The position numbers and the translations under genes are program-made. A stretch of DNA of 64,000 nucleotides, taken from Citrobacter sp. Cu233. Its GTDB lineage: Bacteria > Pseudomonadota > Gammaproteobacteria > Enterobacterales > Enterobacteriaceae. The stretch spans positions 1 through 64,000 of the forward strand of contig NZ_JAOWIF010000035.1 in assembly GCF_030332225.1 (NCBI RefSeq), in the 5' to 3' direction. The notes beneath the pieces are model-generated. The model saw nothing but the letters and a program-made list of their open reading frames with translations, was not told where the DNA came from and did not search any database. Below are positions 13,269 to 20,283 of this stretch, piece after piece. Every line of letters starts with the position of its first letter. The first letter of the stretch is position 1.

Positions 13269-14759
13269 TCAATGTGGCGTCGCCAGACGCTGGCGAATTT
13301 GCTCGAAGTGCTCACGGTTTAAAAGCTTACCGTTGAGAAAACGGGTTTTCAGTTCGCCTTCCTGCTCCTGTTCCCAACTCTGTTCATCATGCAGACGTAA
13401 TTCACCCTGTTCATCACGCGCAACGCGCAGCAACCCACGGGCAGAGCGCTTCAGGCCATTATCGGTTTTCGGCTCCTTAAAGATGGTCCGTCCTTTGCCA
13501 TTCACTTCTCCCCAGGTCGCCTTCATCGCAAAACCGAAGGTATCGCGCGTGTTGTACTGATAGGTAAACGATCCCACCCCGAACACCACGTTTGAGCTGG
13601 CAAATCCTTTGGCCTCCAGGCGACGCAGGATCTCATTCGCCCGCTCAAGGGTGATGGAATCGCCGTAAATCAGCCCGACATGTGGGTCGAGCACCTTATA
13701 CCCTTTGGCGTTAATCGTACCGCCAAAAATCTCCCACAGCACCTCCACAGAGCCTTTCTCCTGCGGGGTGCGATCGGCGCTGTTATCATCATCCGCGCCG
13801 GTGCCGCACAGAATATCTACCGGGTTGCCGCTGTCCGGACGGAATACCACCCGCCCCTCACGCGCCAGAATGAGGCCCTTCAGTTCACGGGTATATTCCG
13901 TCAGCACCTGCCAGTAGTCCCAGGTATCGGAAACTATCGACACAAACCCCTGCGGATAGATATCGGCAATCAGTCGGCGGAAAGTCTCAATCTCGTGTTC
14001 ACGCTCACCCATACACATCACGCTGTGCTCGGTGGCAGGAATGCTGGCACCGATAAAATACGCCTCACCGTCGGTGTAGTAATCACGGGCGTACAACAGA
14101 GAGGGAATACTGTCAGTGCCTTTAAAGCTCAATAAATGCCCGCCACCCGCCTGCATGGAGTCCTGCAATCCGGACATGCCGCGAAACGAAAAGTCATGAC
14201 ACTGGAAATCAAGGTGCGTCAAATCGCTGCAGGTTTTTTCTGCCCAATGCGCGCAGATTTTGCGGTAGTGGTGGGCAATTGTCGCGTTGGTGGACGCTTT
14301 CCACAGCTCTGCCGACAACACCGTCTCAAGGTAATTCACCAGCCAGAAAAACGCAGGTTGGGTGTTGATGATGGTTAATACCGGTACCGCCATTGGCACC
14401 TTGCTGCCTTCGTCCAGCGCCTTAATATGCAGCGGCAGATAACCCAGTTGATGCAGCGCACGAATGTGATCGACCGCCACCGCATCTTTTCCCAGATAAT
14501 CGTCCATCACCTGCTTGTATTCACTGACCACCTCTTCCTGCGGTCGGGCAAAGAACGCCTCGTTAAACAGATCGATCAGAAACCACTGCAAAAATCCCTG
14601 CAGGCCAAAGAACACCAGCTTGCCATCCGGTAACGGTGACGAGAAAAAGCGATCGCTGCGCGGAGTAAAGTTGGAATAGACCCGGCTGGTGCCCTGCGGA
14701 TACTGCACGCGGTGAGACACTTTGTAGCCGTCGATAGCTAAAATTGGATTCATTTTCAT
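13269..14759 (-). CDS. nadV: Nicotinamide phosphoribosyltransferase-like protein (NAMPT/NadV family)
   Basis: NAMPT/NadV family enzyme, expected to join nicotinamide to PRPP to give NMN. The 496-residue protein keeps the human NAMPT active-site pattern by alignment from memory: Tyr12 (YKVSH), Phe190 and Arg193 (HDFSFRG), Asp216 (FKGTD), catalytic-type His245 (PATEHS), Arg307/Asp309 (FRPDSGNP), Asp367 (YGDS) and GVGSFTYQ. It starts MKMNPILAIDGYK with GGGAG 9 bases before the ATG, and sits 14 bases after the prs-like gene. The block yheS-[insert]-yheT is uninterrupted in E. coli, so this is accessory. A related alternative is the nicotinamide ADPR-transferase of phage NARP1, which belongs to the same fold family. 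The family call is firm; the donor substrate is not. Confidence 0.9.
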   Translation of the reverse strand: MKMNPILAIDGYKVSHRVQYPQGTSRVYSNFTPRSDRFFSSPLPDGKLVFFGLQGFLQWFLIDLFNEAFFARPQEEVVSEYKQVMDDYLGKDAVAVDHIRALHQLGYLPLHIKALDEGSKVPMAVPVLTIINTQPAFFWLVNYLETVLSAELWKASTNATIAHHYRKICAHWAEKTCSDLTHLDFQCHDFSFRGMSGLQDSMQAGGGHLLSFKGTDSIPSLLYARDYYTDGEAYFIGASIPATEHSVMCMGEREHEIETFRRLIADIYPQGFVSIVSDTWDYWQVLTEYTRELKGLILAREGRVVFRPDSGNPVDILCGTGADDDNSADRTPQEKGSVEVLWEIFGGTINAKGYKVLDPHVGLIYGDSITLERANEILRRLEAKGFASSNVVFGVGSFTYQYNTRDTFGFAMKATWGEVNGKGRTIFKEPKTDNGLKRSARGLLRVARDEQGELRLHDEQSWEQEQEGELKTRFLNGKLLNREHFEQIRQRLATPH

Positions 14760-14773
14760 AACACGTGTCTCCC

Positions 14774-15634
14774 TCAGGCGTGGTAAATCGCGTCAATATC
14801 GATAAGTTCAAGCTGCGGATGGGCCAACGTAGAAGCCGCTAACGACGTGGTGGTGTAGATGGCGTCAATACCGTTGGCAAACAGGTGATCAACACCTTTT
14901 GAAAAGATCCCGTGAGTGACGTACAGGCTGACGCTGCGGGCACCGGCATCACGCAATACCTGCGCAGAGCCAATGAACGTACCGCCTGCGTCACACAGGT
15001 CGTCGACAATCAGCACATCCCGCCCCTTAACGTCACCGGCCACCAGCGTAAAACCCGTCAGGTTACCGCTGGCAACATCACGTTTTTTGCTCAGAATGGC
15101 GTACTCTGCAACCCCTGCTGCTCTGGCAACAGCATCAATTTTCTTCAACGCGCCGGCATCGGGTGCCACCAGCATCAGCGCATTTTGCGTAAACAGGCGC
15201 TGCAAGGTCGTACTTTGCAACAGGCAGACGTCCTGTGGAAGCGAGACAAAATTATCTATTGCTGCCGCCGCCGCGTCGCTGTGTGGGTCAAGCACTTTCA
15301 CCTTGTCGAACTGCAGCGTATTAAGCTGACGGGCAAAGACCTTCAGCGCAAAGCTGTCGCCCGCAACCATATGTCGGTCCTGTCGCGCCCACGGCAGCCA
15401 GGGAAGTTCAAGGTGGCTAACCAGTACATCGGTTTGATGACGCACCGCCTCCACCAGCTGCGCCAGCAGCATAAAGTCATTCATGTCGCGCATCGCCGTG
15501 GCGCGAATGCGCATCAGACGAGCGAAGGATGGCAACGCATCGGTGACGTTTAACCAGACGGCCCCATCAGGAAAAATGCCGCTGGTAATGGCGTAAGCCT
15601 GGTCATCCAGAGTTAATGCTAATTTTACGCTCAT
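14774..15634 (-). CDS. Ribose-phosphate pyrophosphokinase-like protein (short Prs paralogue)
   Basis: PRPP-synthetase-like protein of 286 residues, shorter than the ~315 of housekeeping Prs. It keeps the ATP-contact segment PWARQDRH (81-88), the metal-ligand-type His118 (DPHSD), a lysine/arginine flexible-loop pair (KKR, 183-185) and the PRPP loop DDLCDAGGT (211-219). The conserved FSDGE of Prs reads FPDGA here (21-25), and the N-terminus is short. Start MSVKLALT (ATG 15632-15634). First gene of a two-gene operon with the NAMPT-like gene, downstream of two palindromic operators. It probably supplies PRPP to NadV; an ADP-ribose-pyrophosphorylating role (Adps-like) is a testable alternative. 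Confidence 0.88.
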   Translation of the reverse strand: MSVKLALTLDDQAYAITSGIFPDGAVWLNVTDALPSFARLMRIRATAMRDMNDFMLLAQLVEAVRHQTDVLVSHLELPWLPWARQDRHMVAGDSFALKVFARQLNTLQFDKVKVLDPHSDAAAAAIDNFVSLPQDVCLLQSTTLQRLFTQNALMLVAPDAGALKKIDAVARAAGVAEYAILSKKRDVASGNLTGFTLVAGDVKGRDVLIVDDLCDAGGTFIGSAQVLRDAGARSVSLYVTHGIFSKGVDHLFANGIDAIYTTTSLAASTLAHPQLELIDIDAIYHA

Positions 15635-15654
15635 CTCGCTTCCCCTATTAATTA

Positions 15655-15667
15655 TGTCCCTTCGACA
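15655..15667. promoter_or_regulatory. Putative NrtR operator 1 (TGTC-N5-GACA)
   Basis: Inverted repeat TGTCccttcGACA within AT-rich flanks, 20 bases upstream of the prs-like start. It lies in the divergent nrtR/prs-like intergenic region. Assignment to NrtR is inferred from position and dyad symmetry. Confidence 0.6.
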
Positions 15668-15677
15668 CAATTAATAA

Positions 15678-15690
15678 TGTCCCTAAGACA
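15678..15690. promoter_or_regulatory. Putative NrtR operator 2 (TGTC-N5-GACA)
   Basis: Second copy of the dyad, TGTCcctaaGACA, centred 23 bases from the first. The flanking bases TAAT(T/A)ATGTCCCT are also repeated, giving a tandem direct repeat of two palindromes, as expected for a pair of dimers on roughly the same DNA face. Confidence 0.6.
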
Positions 15691-15827
15691 CATATTAAGC
15701 AAGCAAAGAATGCATTCTTTTTGAATATGGCAATAATCTACTGATAAGCAACGAGAAAAAAACGCACCTTGCCCCCCGGTACCGGGCTGGTACACTTGGC
15801 GGCGTTACACATCATCGTGAGTACCTT

Positions 15828-16547
15828 ATGACCACCGAAGCCGACTACCTGAATCAGTATGATGCCCGCCGCTTTCCCTCTCCGCTGGTGACGGTGGATA
15901 GCGTGTTATTTACCCTGCATCAACAGGCGCTCTGCGTGTTGCTGGTCGAACGGGCAAACCAGCCGCAAAAAGGACGTTGGGGATTACCCGGCGGCTTTAT
16001 CGATATGGCACACGATGATTCCACGCGCGCTACAGCGCTACGAAAACTCACTGAAAAAACAGGTGTTTCACCTTCCTGGCTGGAGCAACTGGACACAGTT
16101 TCCGGGCCAGATCGTGACCCGCGCGGCTGGAGCCTGACGGTCACCTGGTTTGCACTTATCGCCTGGATGGACTGCGAGCCGCATATCACCAGCGTCAGCG
16201 ATGCCCGCTGGGTACCCGTTGATAAGCTTGCCGACTATCCACTGGCCTTTGATCACCACAACATCATTGAAGCTGCTCTGCACCGCTTGCGGCAAAAAAC
16301 GATGTATTCTTTACTGCCCGTTTACTGTTTACCGGATACCTTTACCCATGGTCAGCTACAGGAAGCTACAGAAGTTATCCTCGGCCAGTCGATTCAGCGC
16401 AAAAGCCTGATCCGCCGCTTTGAAGCATCAGGTATGTTTGAAGATACCGGTGAGAGTATGGCGACAGGCACGCGAAAAGCCCGCCTGTGGCGACGTAAAC
16501 CGGGTGTGGAAATTCATCTTTTTTCACGTAACCTGCTGGCCGAATAA
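15828..16547 (+). CDS. nrtR: NrtR-family Nudix-related transcriptional regulator of NAD metabolism
   Basis: NrtR proteins combine a Nudix-like ADP-ribose-sensing domain with a C-terminal winged helix and repress NAD salvage genes. In this 239-residue protein residues ~20-145 form the Nudix domain (GRWGLPGGFI). The Nudix helix reads RKLTEKTGV where a hydrolase has REUxEExGU, so two catalytic glutamates are replaced by lysine and catalysis is unlikely. Residues ~150-235 form the winged helix (LQEATEVILGQSIQRKSLIRR). It is divergent from the prs-like/nadV-like operon, which has two tandem dyads upstream. ATG 15828 follows a GAG. Confidence 0.9.
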   Translation: MTTEADYLNQYDARRFPSPLVTVDSVLFTLHQQALCVLLVERANQPQKGRWGLPGGFIDMAHDDSTRATALRKLTEKTGVSPSWLEQLDTVSGPDRDPRGWSLTVTWFALIAWMDCEPHITSVSDARWVPVDKLADYPLAFDHHNIIEAALHRLRQKTMYSLLPVYCLPDTFTHGQLQEATEVILGQSIQRKSLIRRFEASGMFEDTGESMATGTRKARLWRRKPGVEIHLFSRNLLAE

Positions 16548-16628
16548 GCACAAAATCACATATTGGCTAACCTGCACACGCTGTGCGCGGTATAGTTATT
16601 CTTTCCGATTATTAATTGCTCTGGTGTT

Positions 16629-17651
16629 ATGGTTGAAATCACGTCCACAGAAATGACCCCACCTACTGACGATTCGCGAGAATTCCGCCCTATGCGTGGT
16701 ATCAGTAACCGTCACCTACAGACGATGTTGCCGCGTTTAATACGCCGTAAGGTGAAATTCGACGCCCACTGGCAGCGTCTGGAATTACCCGACGGTGACT
16801 TTGTCGATCTGGCATGGAGCGAAGATCCACAGCAGGCCAAACATAAGCCGCGTCTGGTGGTTTTTCACGGTCTGGAAGGAAGCCTGAACAGCCCGTACGC
16901 CCACGGCCTGATTGAAGCGGCGCAAAAGCGCGGCTGGCTCGGTGTAGTGATGCATTTTCGTGGCTGTAGCGGCGAGCCAAATCGCCTGAATCGTATTTAT
17001 CACTCTGGTGAAACAGAAGATGGCACCTGGTTTTTACACTGGCTGGAGCGCGAGTTTGGACGCGTTCCAACCGCTGCAGTAGGCTATTCGCTCGGCGGCA
17101 ACATGCTGGCCTGCCTGCTGGCAAAAGAAGGCAACGACATTCCAATTGATGCCGCAGTGATTGTCTCTGCGCCTTTCGTACTGGAAGCCTGTAGTTATCA
17201 TATGGAGAAAGGTTTCTCCCGCGTCTACCAGCGCTACCTGCTCAATCTGCTAAAAGCCAACGCCTCACGTAAACTGGAAGCATACCCGGGGTCGCTGCCA
17301 GTGAGCCTCGCGCAATTAAAATCCCTGCGTCGTATTCGCGATTTTGACGATCTGATAACCGCAAAAATTCACGGTTTCGCCGATGCGATAGACTATTATC
17401 GTCAGTGCAGCGCCATGCCACTGTTGAATCGGATCGCCAAACCGACGCTGATTATCCACGCCAAAGACGATCCGTTTATGGATAGCCATGTCATCCCACA
17501 ACCCGAGAACCTGCCCCCGCAGGTGGAGTATCAACTCACCGAGCGCGGTGGACACGTCGGATTTATTGGCGGCACGTTACGTCGCCCTGAGATGTGGCTG
17601 GAATCCCGTATTCCAGACTGGCTGACAACATATCTGGAGGCATCATCATGA
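16629..17651 (+). CDS. yheT: Predicted alpha/beta hydrolase YheT
   Basis: Member of the AB-hydrolase/YheT (EMB8-like) family; substrate unknown. The 340-residue protein contains the nucleophile elbow VGYSLGGN near residue 145, an oxyanion-hole-type HGLEGS, an acid in AKDDPFMD and the catalytic His in RGGHVGF near the C-terminus. Its stop overlaps the yheU start by four bases (ATGATGA), so yheT-yheU are coupled. In E. coli yheT directly follows yheS; here the NAD module separates them. Confidence 0.94.
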   Translation: MVEITSTEMTPPTDDSREFRPMRGISNRHLQTMLPRLIRRKVKFDAHWQRLELPDGDFVDLAWSEDPQQAKHKPRLVVFHGLEGSLNSPYAHGLIEAAQKRGWLGVVMHFRGCSGEPNRLNRIYHSGETEDGTWFLHWLEREFGRVPTAAVGYSLGGNMLACLLAKEGNDIPIDAAVIVSAPFVLEACSYHMEKGFSRVYQRYLLNLLKANASRKLEAYPGSLPVSLAQLKSLRRIRDFDDLITAKIHGFADAIDYYRQCSAMPLLNRIAKPTLIIHAKDDPFMDSHVIPQPENLPPQVEYQLTERGGHVGFIGGTLRRPEMWLESRIPDWLTTYLEASS

Positions 17652-17866
17652 TGATCCCCTGGCAAGACATCTCCCCGGAAGCGCTGGACAACCTGATTGA
17701 AAGCTTTGTCTTGCGCGAAGGTACCGATTATGGTGAACATGAACGCTCGCTCGAACAAAAAGTCGCCGACGTCAAACGCCAACTACAATCAGGTGAAGCT
17801 GTGCTGGTGTGGTCCGAACTGCATGAAACGGTCAACATAATGCCGAGGAAACAGCTTCACGAGTAA
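17648..17866 (+). CDS. yheU: YheU family protein
   Basis: A 72-residue acidic protein ([20 protein letters not shown]) matching the UPF0270 family. Function unknown. The start is the ATG overlapping the yheT stop; the frame is open 18 codons further upstream inside yheT, but 72 residues is the family length. Confidence 0.93.
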   Translation: MMIPWQDISPEALDNLIESFVLREGTDYGEHERSLEQKVADVKRQLQSGEAVLVWSELHETVNIMPRKQLHE

Positions 17867-17919
17867 TCCGCTGCCGACGGCTGACTATAATAAAAAACCA
17901 ACCTATTTATGGAGTTGTT

Positions 17920-18789
17920 ATGTCTGCCAAACATCCGGTGATTGCGGTAACAGGATCCAGCGGCGCGGGGACCACCACCACCAGCCTCGCGTTTCGTAAA
18001 ATTTTCGCACAGTTAAATCTGCGTGCCGCCGAGGTGGAAGGTGACAGTTTTCATCGTTATACCCGCCCGGAAATGGATATGGCGATCCGCAAAGCGCGCG
18101 ACGCCGGACGACACATCAGCTACTTCGGCCCTGAAGCGAATGACTTTGGCCTGCTCGAACACACCTTCATTGAGTACGGCCAGACGGGAAAAGGACAAGC
18201 GCGTAAATATCTGCATACCTACGATGAAGCCGTTCCATGGAACCAGGTTCCGGGCACATTTACCCCCTGGCAGCCGCTGCCTGAACCGACAGACGTGCTG
18301 TTTTATGAAGGCTTGCACGGCGGTGTAGTAACCCCGCAACAAAATGTGGCGCGGCATGTCGATCTGTTGGTTGGGGTAGTGCCGATCGTCAACCTGGAGT
18401 GGATCCAGAAACTCACCCGCGATACCAGCGAACGCGGTCACTCCCGCGAGGCTGTAATGGACTCGGTCGTACGCTCAATGGACGATTATATCAATTACAT
18501 TACGCCGCAGTTTTCCCGCACGCATATTAACTTCCAGCGTGTACCCACCGTCGACACCTCCAACCCCTTTGCGGCAAAGAGTATTCCATCGCTGGATGAG
18601 AGCTTTGTAGTGATTCATTTTCGTAATCTGGAAGGCATCGATTATCCCTGGCTGCTGGCGATGCTGCAGGGTTCATTCATTTCCCATATTAATACGTTAG
18701 TCGTGCCAGGCGGCAAGATGGGGCTGGCGATGGAGCTGATCATGCTGCCATTGGTGCAGAGGCTGATGGAAGGGAAGAAGATCGAGTAA
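17920..18789 (+). CDS. prkB: Phosphoribulokinase-like protein PrkB
   Basis: P-loop kinase of the phosphoribulokinase/uridine kinase family, 289 residues, with Walker A GSSGAGTTTTS at 12-22. Enterobacteria lack the Calvin cycle, so the true substrate is unknown. Close upstream GGAG and ATG at 17920. It lies 53 bases after yheU and is probably in the same transcription unit. Confidence 0.94.
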   Translation: MSAKHPVIAVTGSSGAGTTTTSLAFRKIFAQLNLRAAEVEGDSFHRYTRPEMDMAIRKARDAGRHISYFGPEANDFGLLEHTFIEYGQTGKGQARKYLHTYDEAVPWNQVPGTFTPWQPLPEPTDVLFYEGLHGGVVTPQQNVARHVDLLVGVVPIVNLEWIQKLTRDTSERGHSREAVMDSVVRSMDDYINYITPQFSRTHINFQRVPTVDTSNPFAAKSIPSLDESFVVIHFRNLEGIDYPWLLAMLQGSFISHINTLVVPGGKMGLAMELIMLPLVQRLMEGKKIE

Positions 18790-18799
18790 TGTGTTCTTT

Positions 18800-18879
18800 T
18801 GCCGGATGGCGGCTGATGCCTTATCCGGCCTACACGTTTATATCCTGTAGGCCTGATAAGTGTAATGCCATCAGGCATG
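18800..18879. repeat. BIME (two REP units) between prkB and yhfA
   Basis: GCCGGATGGCGG...TTATCCGGCCTAC (18801-18832) followed by an inverted, diverged unit TGTAGGCCTGATAAG...GCCATCAGGC (18846-18878). Typical placement in a convergent intergenic region. Confidence 0.88.
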
Positions 18880-18882
18880 GCA

Positions 18883-19290
18883 TCACGAAGCAGCAATCAC
18901 TTCATAGGAATGGGTGATATTCACCGCTTTTTCCAGCATCAACGCCACGGAGCAATATTTCTCAGCAGAAAGATCAACCGCCCGAGACACAGAGGCATCT
19001 TTCAGGTCGCGCCCCGTCACGATGAAATGCAGATTGATGTGGGTAAACAGACGCGGTGCTTCTTCACGACGCTCAGAGGTGAGCTTCACTTCGCAGTTGG
19101 TGACATCCTGGCGACCCTTTTGCAGGATCGACACGACATCAATGGCGCTACACCCCCCTGCCGCCATTAATACCATCTCCATCGGGCTCGGCGCTTTATC
19201 ACCAGAGTTACCGTCCATCAAAATTTGGTGGCCTGAGGCGGACTCACCGAGGAAGGTTAACCCCTCAACCCACTTTACACGCGCTTGCAT
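18883..19290 (-). CDS. yhfA: OsmC family protein YhfA
   Basis: OsmC/Ohr-fold protein, 135 residues from MQARVKWVEG. Cys47 lies in GGCSAIDV and a second cysteine in EKYCSV near 113, the usual peroxidatic pair of the superfamily. The physiological substrate is unknown. Divergent from crp. The E. coli protein lacks the extra C-terminal serine seen here. Confidence 0.94.
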   Translation of the reverse strand: MQARVKWVEGLTFLGESASGHQILMDGNSGDKAPSPMEMVLMAAGGCSAIDVVSILQKGRQDVTNCEVKLTSERREEAPRLFTHINLHFIVTGRDLKDASVSRAVDLSAEKYCSVALMLEKAVNITHSYEVIAAS

Positions 19291-19459
19291 ATTTCGTAAC
19301 TCCAATGTTTCAATTTTCCTGACAGATTACGCGTACATAACAATTCTCGCAACGGAAGGCGACCTGCGTCATGCTGAAGCGAGACACCAGGAGACACACG
19401 GCGAAAGCTATGCTAAAACAGTCAGGACGCTACAGTAATACATTGGCGTACTGCAGGTA

Positions 19460-19475
19460 TGCAGAGGACATCACA
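19460..19475. promoter_or_regulatory. CRP site in the crp leader (autoregulation)
   Basis: TGCAG-AGGACA-TCACA matches TGTGA-N6-TCACA with two mismatches in the left arm. It corresponds to the E. coli crp site downstream of the P1 start that mediates autorepression. The surrounding 309-base yhfA-crp gap (19291-19599) holds the divergent promoters; a likely crp -10 region lies around 19409-19420. Confidence 0.65.
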
Positions 19476-19599
19476 TTACAGGCTGCAGTTCACTTTTTAG
19501 CAGCCCCTTTCCCAGGTAGCGGGAAGCATATTTTTGCAACCCCAGAGGCAGCGTCGTTTTCTGGCTCTGGAGACAGCTTATAACAGAGGATAACCGCGC

Positions 19600-20232
19600 A
19601 TGGTGCTTGGCAAACCGCAAACAGACCCGACTCTCGAATGGTTCTTGTCTCATTGCCATATTCATAAGTACCCATCGAAGAGCACGCTGATTCACCAGGG
19701 TGAAAAAGCGGAAACGTTGTATTACATCGTTAAAGGCTCAGTGGCAGTGCTGATCAAAGATGAAGAAGGGAAAGAAATGATCCTTTCTTATCTGAATCAG
19801 GGCGATTTCATTGGTGAACTAGGCCTGTTTGAAGAAGGCCAGGAACGTAGCGCCTGGGTACGTGCCAAAACCGCATGTGAAGTCGCTGAAATTTCATACA
19901 AAAAATTTCGTCAATTAATCCAGGTTAACCCGGATATTCTGATGCGCCTGTCTTCTCAAATGGCTCGTCGTCTGCAGGTAACGTCTGAAAAAGTGGGCAA
20001 CCTTGCCTTCCTCGACGTAACCGGTCGTATCGCCCAGACTCTGCTGAACCTGGCGAAACAGCCTGACGCGATGACCCACCCGGACGGCATGCAGATTAAA
20101 ATCACCCGTCAGGAAATTGGCCAGATCGTTGGCTGTTCCCGTGAAACCGTTGGTCGTATCCTGAAGATGCTGGAAGATCAGAACCTGATCTCCGCGCATG
20201 GTAAGACCATCGTCGTCTACGGCACGCGTTAA
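19600..20232 (+). CDS. crp: cAMP receptor protein (catabolite activator)
   Basis: Global cAMP-responsive regulator, 210 residues. The cAMP-binding beta-roll has [15 protein letters not shown] (Glu73 and Arg83 counting Met), the hinge helix carries Thr128/Ser129, and the recognition helix is in the C-terminal HTH ([18 protein letters not shown]). The only difference I note from the E. coli protein I remember is Ser at position 119 ([11 protein letters not shown]). The ~170-base leader carries the CRP site. Confidence 0.99.
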   Translation: MVLGKPQTDPTLEWFLSHCHIHKYPSKSTLIHQGEKAETLYYIVKGSVAVLIKDEEGKEMILSYLNQGDFIGELGLFEEGQERSAWVRAKTACEVAEISYKKFRQLIQVNPDILMRLSSQMARRLQVTSEKVGNLAFLDVTGRIAQTLLNLAKQPDAMTHPDGMQIKITRQEIGQIVGCSRETVGRILKMLEDQNLISAHGKTIVVYGTR

Positions 20233-20283
20233 TCCCATCGACATGGCGTGTTACGTAGTAATGCGCCATTTTTGTTTGCTCCG

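Noticed and set aside
14912-15553. 213-codon plus-strand frame opposite the prs-like gene
   Set aside because: The minus-strand frame carries the PRPP loop and other family motifs; the plus frame has none.
13269-16628. Insertion sequence or prophage remnant around the NAD module
   Set aside because: No transposase, integrase, terminal inverted repeats or target duplications are visible at either edge.
18800-18879. Possible CRISPR repeats or small RNA
   Set aside because: The repeats are REP palindromes in inverted pairs without spacers. The same units recur after other genes in the window.
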